Shown here piece after piece: positions 56,457 through 64,000 of a stretch of DNA of 64,000 bases (position 1 is the stretch's first letter; each line of letters opens with the position of its first letter). Position numbers and translations under genes: made by a program. Location: positions 3,720,001 to 3,784,000 of the forward strand of contig CM028675.1 of NCBI GenBank assembly GCA_016760335.1, read 5' to 3'. The stretch comes from Gastrodia elata (Eukaryota; Streptophyta; Magnoliopsida; Asparagales; Orchidaceae). The notes under the pieces are model-generated. The model saw only the letters and a list, made by a program, of their open reading frames with translations, had not been told where the DNA came from and searched no databases.

Positions 56457-57280
56457 CTCGCAATTGGCACCGGGGTTAGCGCAGTTGTCAAGACTCGGGG
56501 TTTTGGGTTTTGCCCGAAGCGCGTATATGCGAATTAGAAATGCTACAGTAAGTTTGTATTAACATTATTATTATTTGTGGATGTAATTAATATCTCCGTA
56601 GTAATTCGCATAGGAAGCTCATATTTATTCGATGATTATCGCTATCTAAATTATCTAAATAACAGTTAAATGAGCAATTAGAGTAGTAATTGTATAAGTG
56701 ATTATTTGAGATTGCATGAATGATTTTGGAGCGGTTGGAGTTGTAATTATCGGAGAATTTAAGCGTTTTATTTTTCTTCTCAAGTGATTTTGAATAATAG
56801 TTCTAAAACTTGTATTTGTTCATAAAATACTTCTTTTTTTTTTTATTGACATTTTCACCGAGTTAAAATCTCATATGCTAACTTTTATTTTATATATTTA
56901 ATATAACTTTTTAAATATTAAAAGACCACAAACTTTTTAAAAAAGCCCAAAAAAATCGTATTTCTCAAATTCTCTCACTTCACTTCGTCGTTGTCAAGTC
57001 TCAAAGCCCACCAAGTGCTCAATATTTTAACTCAACTCTTTCCCACCTCCGTCGTCGTCAAGTTTCTGAGAGTGTCCTCCGACGTCAGGTGCTCATATCA
57101 GAGCTCGTTGTGCCTCAACTAATTGATTGCCTTAGTGATTTTGAATTTTAAAATAAATTTCTTATAATATCTAAAAAGGTTGTATTAAATATAAAATTCT
57201 TCTATTATACGAAAATCTAAGATATGTATTTCTCAAGATTATTCAGCAAAAAATGTTCGGTAGCAAAATCCCTACTCACA
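56457..57280 (-). promoter_or_regulatory. Upstream region of MRPL1
   Basis: Just before the ATG the minus strand reads GGGCAAAACCCAAAACCCCG (56,489-56,513), reminiscent of telo-box and TGGGC-type elements common in plant ribosomal protein promoters, but no exact AAACCCTA or TGGGCC is present. No convincing TATA box. Near 56,975-57,100 a segment with CGTCGTTGTCAAGT / CGTCGTCGTCAAGTTTCTGAG is duplicated in tandem. Confidence 0.4.
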
Positions 57281-58510
57281 GATGTTTCTGTTTCGATTTA
57301 TGTAGTGTTACCTTGACTTGCATATAACTGTTCAAAGGCAATGTCTAATAAATAATAAGCTAGGCATCCCATTAAACAAATTCATTAATGCAATATTTAC
57401 ACAAGGCACTGGTATGATACTTGCTCATTTGCGAAAAAAGATTGTTGGAACTTCATAACAAATCAAAGGTTATTGGCATTTACTGAAGGTGATGCAGTAT
57501 TTTCATTAATTACTAGGTGATGAATCTTTGTTTTTTACAATGTAGATTTATCTATTGAAAACTAGATTCAAAATATATTTTGGGCTGATTCTAGGTCTAT
57601 AATGTATACAAATACTTTATAGATGTGGTAACCTTCGAAACAACTTATATAACGCAATGTCAATTACTCCATTTGTTAGGGTACATCCTCTTTCGGTGTG
57701 GTTTACTAGCTGACGAAATGATTAAAATATTCACTTAGTTTTTTATAAGATGATTGACTTGCATGCATAGCAAATGTCATGATGCCTTCATTACATATCA
57801 ATACAAATCCATGGAAGAAATACTTTGTGAAGTTTTTCCATCAACAAGGCATAGGTTTTTCTTGTCACATATAATGCACAAGCTTCTAGACAAATCTTGG
57901 AAATCAACATTATCAACAAGCCTTAAGTGCTGATCTTGTCAAGCTCGAATGTGATGCCTTGAGTGTTTATAAATTTGAGCAAAGTTGGGTGTCGATGGTA
58001 GATAAATATGATCTTCATAAGAATGCATGGCTTTTTACCATCTACATGCCAAGGAAAAGTAGGTATGTATCGAAATAATTTCTTTTGGGCTTGGATGTTG
58101 ACAAGTCAAATAAGTGAAACTATAAATGCATTTTTGATGGGTACATTAATTCAAAAATTACACTTTGTTTATTTGTTGATCAATATACAAGGGCACTTCA
58201 GAGCAAGATTAAGAAAGAGGTATATGAGGATTGTGTTTTAATACCTAATCACAATTTATTTCTATACTATATTTTAGAGAGTAAGTTTTGCTATTATATG
58301 CATTAAATATTTTCTCTAATTTTCAAGCTGAGATGAAAAAATGTTACATATTACTTGTTCTATGGCTGATGTGGATGCTCCTATCAAAAGTTTCACAGTA
58401 CATAGATTCAAGAGTATGCAATAAGAGGATTATCGAGTTGTCTAAATTTGTGACATCCCTCAATTCTCAAGTCAGCGATGGCACGAGATTTGAGGTTGTC
58501 TAGACTCGCT
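57280..58510 (+). pseudogene. FAR1/FRS-like (MULE-type transposase-derived) pseudogene
   Basis: The FAR1 order can be read in shifting frames: GDAVFSLITR near 57,490, then ESLFFTM near 57,525, FKIYFGLILGL (family: NIFWAD) near 57,570, GCGLLADE near 57,700, EEILCEVFPSTRHRFFLSHI near 57,810, YKFEQSWVSMVDKYDLHKNA near 57,970, WLFTIYMPRKSRYV, FDGYINSKITLCLFVDQYT near 58,130 and FSNFQAEMKKC near 58,315. These match the MULE transposase domain of FAR1-related proteins. Many stops and frameshifts; no zinc-binding SWIM region or FAR1 DNA-binding domain is recognised. It could be a dead FRS gene copy or a Mutator-like element. Confidence 0.8.
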
Positions 58511-59842
58511 GAGGATTGTAATCAGAATTTAGAATGATAATATAAGTTATCGTAGACATTTATTCATCCTAATTTGAAATATGAAAAAGTATATTTTATT
58601 TTAGTATTTTATGATATTATTACATCGTTGCAATTATCTTTATTCGAATAGATAGATAACAAAAAAGTGAAAAATAAAATAAGAGTGCATCTGTTGAATA
58701 TCTCAGGGTTGATACAGTCATTCATCGAAATCTTGACCTAACATTTACAACGAAAATGCTCAGGTTGAACACTCGTTAGAGAATACTTTAAGTATTTTGG
58801 ATACATTAATTCCATTATAATTAAGCGGTAAGAAATAATGCAAATCTTAGTATGATAGAACAATGTTCAAAATTTTGTAATACACATTCTGCAAAACAAA
58901 TATTTGTGTGCGATAATATAGAATAAGTAAGGATGTACATTTGCTAAATGAACAATTCATTTACTATCACAATAGATAACTATCACTATTTTAAGATATT
59001 AAAATTATGTCTTACGTATCACTAGCAAATTTTGTATTTTATTTAGGCAGTTGTGTATATAATGGGAGGAATCAAGATACGTCTACCTGATCTAATAATT
59101 TGTTCTTTATATTTCACTTAACTAATACCAATCCCCTCCAAGATAATGGTAAGGTCTCCTTATAACTCTAGTGGGTCTGCTTAACATAGTACATATACAA
59201 GTCTAGTAACAAAGAATATTTTTTTTTGAAACATTTATTTTGACAATATAGCTTCATATAATACATCATAATCTTTCTCAAAATATGTGACAAATATTAT
59301 TAAAGTAATAATAAATTCAATAGCAGTTTCCAAAATTGATTATTAACTTTTCCAAAATAAAAATTTTGAGGCTCAAAGCAAAATAATAGCAGGTAATAAA
59401 ATCAGCATATAATATATTTCATAATATATGGGTACCAAATTTTTTGTTAATTCTAAGTTTGTATGTCTGTGTTGATTTCTCTCAAGTTAACTATCTCTCT
59501 GTTTTTTTCGTTCAAATGGGCTTTTCAATCACCGGCAGCTGGTGGTGGAGGTTGGCGATGGTTGCTGTGTTGGTGAGGCTTGGGGGAGGACGGTCGGCCA
59601 GAGGAGGGAGGAGGAGGGCTTTATGGAGAGGAGAATGTTTAGGGCTTCTTTTATAAACGAGGGAAGGAAGAAAATGGAGGGAAGATGAGGAAAGATGAAG
59701 GCCTAGCCAACGGGCAAGGAGGTGGAGGGGAGGCAGCTTTGCTGGTGGGGGTTGGAGGAAAGAGGGGAGGAGTGTAAGGAGAAGGAAGAGGTAGAAGAAA
59801 TGAGGGGATTTGGATTCTATTTAAAAGAAAAAAAATAATTAT
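58511..59842. other. AT-rich DNA, then a purine-rich stretch
   Basis: 58,511-59,540 shows nothing. 59,540-59,800 is strongly purine-rich on the plus strand (GGAGG- and GAAG-type). Its minus strand reads like a CT-rich leader with TTTATAAAAGAAGCCC, so it may be the promoter part of an antisense LTR. Confidence 0.4.
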
Positions 59843-60195
59843 TTTATTTAATGGGGAAGTAACTTAAAAAATATTTTACTTAATGAGAAAGTAACTTTAA
59901 ATATTTTACTTAATGAGGAAAATAACTTAAATATTTTAATTAATGAGTAAGTAACTTAATAAAGAAGTAACTTCAAATATTTTATTTAATGAGAAAGTAA
60001 CTTAAAATACTTAATGAGTAAGTAAATTAATGAGAAAGTAACTTCAAATACTTTACTTAATGAGTAAGTAACTTAATAAGAAAAAATACTTTACTTAATG
60101 AGGAATTAACTTAATATATTTTGCTTAATGAAGAAGTAACTTAAAATATTTTTCTTAATAAGTTACTAAAAATACTTTACTTAATGAGTAAGTAT
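59843..60195. repeat. Minisatellite of about 30 bp, about 12 imperfect units
   Basis: Imperfect units of ATTTTACTTAATGAGAAAGT followed by AACTTAAAT, with single-base changes and length changes (GAGAAAGT, GAGTAAGT, GAGGAAAT). Confidence 0.85.
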
Positions 60196-62775
60196 CAAAA
60201 CTTAACAAAACTTGACTAAGAGGTGCATCTTGACGAGATAAACATACACATACCAAATTTTCTCAGTTTCGAGCTATATTATAATTTATATTAATTTCTG
60301 AAAAATAAAATTTTAAAAATTAATTACGGCGAACTCGGAGCTTCAAATTTGACGAAACTTTAAACTTAGCCTCCTATTATTATTCTTGATCCAACGATAC
60401 TAAAATTTCTGAATTTGAACTTATATTTTAATTTTCTTAATTTTTTGAATTTAAAAAATTCATAAATTTATATAGGAGTATTCGTTGGTCAGATTGCCTC
60501 CTAAATTGGGCACTACGATCATAAAAATATACTATTTCTAATGGTATATTTGGTTCAGCCTAATTTTAAACTTGCTCAGGATCTTGATTTTGTCATAATC
60601 GAGTTAACAATTCGTCTCAATTTCCTTACTAAAAATTTGGATTGTCACAAAACTTGTCAGAGAAATGTGCATGGTGTATTTGCGTCTTATATTGAGTTCA
60701 AAGAGACTATGTGCTATTATATGTTATGTGTTTGTTGGGATGAATGATTAATAGTCATACCTAATAGACATATTACGACTCGATGGAAATAAGATATTTG
60801 GTGTGTATACTTCATTGTTCCATATTTAACTAGGAAAACTAAGTTATTTGATCGATGACAATTACCGTAAGGAAATGTATCAACTCATATACAACATTAT
60901 TGAGTACGAGTTAAGAGAGTTGAAGGAGAAGGTACCTAATTTCTGCTCTGATGCATTCTCCATCTGCATCAAAGACCCAGTGCTCGCACACCCTAAGGGA
61001 GAATATTGTTAAATTATATGCAAAATCAAAGGAGAAGGGCCGCAATACTACTTAATTTGGTTAGCCTTAATTTTACCACAAAACTATCTCACTTGCAAGA
61101 TTGGCTTATTTTATTCAATTTGTTGAATTTTCTTATTTTACTCAATTTACTAAATTTTTCTCCACGCCAAAAATATCTTAAGCTAACTTTTTATTTTATA
61201 ATTTCATACAAGATAGCAAGTTAATACATGCAGTAACTTCCACATGATCTGAAGAAAATGAAGAGGATTTACATGTAAAAAAAAAAGAGACAATATCTTA
61301 TCAAGAATGTATTATGCTTAGCAATTAAATATAATCGACCAAATGTTTAAGATTTATTATGGGCTTTGTTGTTGTTATTTTGCTTATAAACCTGTTTGCA
61401 ATTCTTCTTTATCATTTTTTAAAGAAGTTATTAGCATTTTGTTATATTGGTAGTACAACTTTAATTGTTAAATTCCAATTTGATAAATTTTAAATTGGAT
61501 TTATATCTAAATCTGCAATATCATCAGTATGTTACCTTGTTTGTGAAAACCCATTTGCACGGATACTATTGTAACTTCAATTGTTGAATGAAATTTAATT
61601 TCTTTTTTTTTAGTGATCTTTTTTCAGGTTAAGCAGAACAAACATCTAAATCAATTGCTCAAGCTTGTTTCTACAACTTCTGATTAGGACCGCAAAATAC
61701 CACCAAAACAAAGAGCAATATGAATCTTAGGTTGGGATTCTTAAGGTTGATTGGTAGCATAACCATGAATATTTCTTTGTATTCTCTCTTAGAACCAGAA
61801 CACACTATTTTGGCTGAAATTCTTCATGGAGGTGCTAGAGTATGTGGCTATAGCTTGCTTAAGCACTATTATAATTTTTTCAAATAGTCATTTTTTATAT
61901 TATCAAGCCTAATAAAATTTCCATCTTCAATTTGTTATGAAGATGAGAAATTCATCTTTAATATCTTGGTTATAACAGAAGTAAAGTGATACCCAAATGA
62001 AGTAAAGTGAAATACCAACTTGACGTAGCATTTGATATGTATAAATTGCTTAAGATCTGAATTTTGTTTTTTAATAAATGTAGGTTGTTGTATTTGGTGT
62101 TTGTTGCACTCATTGGATGAATAGAACTTCACTTGAAGCTGGAAATCACATAGTCTTAGTTGTGTAATGAAGCAAATGGTGCTGGTTTGATGATATTTAA
62201 TCCGTAGTGATCAATGTGATTTCTTTAAGCGGTGTGATGAAGTAAATTCTGTCCGAAATTGTAATTTTTAGCTAAACTTGCTTGTCAATTTTTGTCCAAG
62301 GGCCCAATAAAACATGACAATTAGCTCAATGATGAATATCATAAAAAAACACAATGTGTTCTTGTAGTGTTGAAGTTTAGAAAATTGAAGCTATTGCATA
62401 CTGTTTGAGTTACAAATTTGTAATGTTTGAATTAAAATTTAGTTGTTGCAAATTTATTATGTCAAACGGTTGTAAGGATATCTTTGCATTATAATGAAAA
62501 TGTTTATTTATTTGAGTTCAATTAAAAATTTGATTGTTGTAATAAATTTGGATAGGGATTAACTTTTTGTTTCCCTTTTGCATTCTAATAAAATTGTAAT
62601 GTTAAAATTACAATATGCAATATAGGCATATTTGTCTACATGAAGAAATATGAATCAAATAATTAATTGTATGGACAAATCTTATGTTTTTCTTTAGTGT
62701 AGAATAGATTTCATGAATTAAAGAATATATTTTATTGAAAAATTAAATTAAAAATAAATTTGTTGGAAAATTTTG

Positions 62776-62829
<54 letters not shown>

Positions 62830-63084
62830 GGATTCCTCATATTTAATTACCAAGTAGTAAGAATTTTATAATTTTTAGAATTAAAATAAGTCAAATTGTA
62901 CAAAATGCATTCAAAATTAGTTTAATTAAAATCAGATTATTTAATTTAGTTACATTGGCTGATTAAATCTCAAGTAAATTGTGGAATCCGTCTGAACCAT
63001 TGAGTCTGATATTAGATTCAACGGCCGCAAATTAAACAAAATCGCATGTATAATATTCATTGTTGGATCAAATAAATATGACCG
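60196..63084. other. AT-rich intergenic DNA with possible LTR remnant
   Basis: 60,200-60,560 resembles the text at 40,280-40,560 (AAATTTCTGAATTTGAACTT, TAATTACGGCGAACTCGGAG), probably LTR remnant. A stretch near 60,870-61,010 (YELRELKEKVPNF, CIKDPVLAHPKG) looks once-coding but is unassigned. An (AT)n lies at 62,778-62,818. The rest shows nothing. Confidence 0.4.
62778..62818. repeat. (AT)n microsatellite
   Basis: About twenty AT repeats followed by (TGTA)n. Confidence 0.92.
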
Positions 63085-64000
63085 TGTAACGACCCCAATA
63101 TCGGATCAGGAACCCAATCCAATACTGGAGCGCTATCACAGCACTTGACACTTAATCGGAAGGAAACCAACCAAACATTGAGTGTTGTGTGGCCAAGAAA
63201 TTTTTGTGAGAGTATTGTTAAGAAATGAGGAAGTAAAAGTAGAAAAATATGCAAATAGAAACTATATTCCTTCCACTATCCAAACCAAGCAATTTATATG
63301 AAAATAAATTTATCACCAAATAAAGTAAAAATATTACAAAAATTAAATTATTACAAATTTGAAATTTAAAGAGTAAATGAAATAAAGTTTCTCGATCACA
63401 AAAAGCAGTAAAGTGAAATGAAATGTGGAAGTAGATGATTCTTCAATACAACTATAGTTTAGAATTGGGTCCAACTCTACAACTCTCTTGATCTACCATA
63501 TTTTTGGTTTATAAAATATGGTATGACATATCCAAAAAAGAAAAACTAAATGGTTAGACTAAAAAGTCTAAGTACATTTTAAGATTAGCTAAAATTTAAT
63601 TATAATTTAATAAGATATTACATATGTTAATTTACAATTAAATTCTACAGCAAAGCATGTGAGGCATCAAAGTAGAGGAAGAAAATATAACTGTAAAGAA
63701 GACAGTAGTAAGAAAAAGAGTAAAAACAAGCAAATATATTTGCTCTAGCCTACAGTAACAAGGGAAAAAGCATTCTAATATAGTTAGAAATTACTAGTGT
63801 GCATATGAAATATAAAATGAAAATATGTATATGTTCAATAAATATTATGCTAAATAAAGGAAACTTAAGCAGTGAAGTATAAATTATAATTAAAATAATA
63901 TACACTGCATGAATAAAAAATTGTAAGTAAAGCACAGTATATCAAATAAAAATATAAACTAAGTAAATTAGAAAGAACCTTAGCCTCTTGAGCTAAGAAG
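63085..64000 (+). repeat. Start of a gypsy-type LTR, cut by the window end
   Basis: Begins TGTAACGACCCCAATATCGG, the same start type as TGTAATGACCC at 40,219 and TGTAACAACC at 9,787. The body has AATACTGGAGCGCTATCACA. The other end is outside the window. Confidence 0.5.

Noticed and set aside
60870..61224. Possible coding remnant (KDPVLAHPKG and following)
   Set aside because: It faintly recalls the C-terminal part of FAR1-type proteins, but the match is too short to claim.

Overview
This is nuclear DNA of a flowering plant. It is AT-rich, contains nested LTR retrotransposons, a tRNA-derived SINE and a Tourist-like MITE, and carries one intron-rich housekeeping gene with a plant-type organelle-targeting N-terminus. 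The sequence alone does not identify the species.

Positions 1-30,710 are almost entirely a nest of one Ty3/gypsy family. The pol order and the C-terminal chromodomain-like tail suggest a chromovirus of the Tekay/Del type (tentative). Its LTRs are very long, about 3.3-4.6 kb. They start TGTAACAACC in sense and end in CTACA or CCCCA. From left to right: a sense LTR piece fused to a broken RNaseH-integrase (element 1); a 4.57 kb antisense solo LTR sitting inside that integrase; the rest of element 1; a second truncated pol (element 2) with its own 3.3 kb 3' LTR; an antisense LTR fragment; a minus-strand element with recognisable pol, protease, gag, PBS and 4.5 kb 5' LTR; another 4.0 kb antisense LTR; and a sense LTR fragment that ends about 230 bp from the stop codon of the resident gene. 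All coding parts are disabled by stops, frameshifts or lost catalytic residues.

Positions 30,940-56,456 (minus strand) hold the one gene that looks functional, a nuclear gene for mitochondrial ribosomal protein L1 (uL1m). Ten exons can be joined with correct phases and GT-AG borders into an uninterrupted 416-residue protein. Intron 1 is about 16.5 kb and intron 2 about 3.6 kb. Intron 1 contains the start of another gypsy-type LTR, a rearranged Ty1/copia element whose 3' LTR carries a SINE, a copia integrase fragment, two exons of a class I (HDA9-like) histone deacetylase in the opposite orientation, and a tandem repeat of about 120 bp. Intron 2 contains a composite Tourist/PIF-like MITE.

Positions 56,457-64,000 hold the gene's upstream region, a decayed FAR1/FRS (MULE-type) transposase-like pseudogene on the plus strand, a purine-rich stretch, a minisatellite of about 30 bp with period spelled around TTAATGAGAAAGTAAC, and at 63,085 the start of another gypsy LTR that runs out of the window. 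No rRNA, tRNA gene, CRISPR array or bacterial-type feature was seen.
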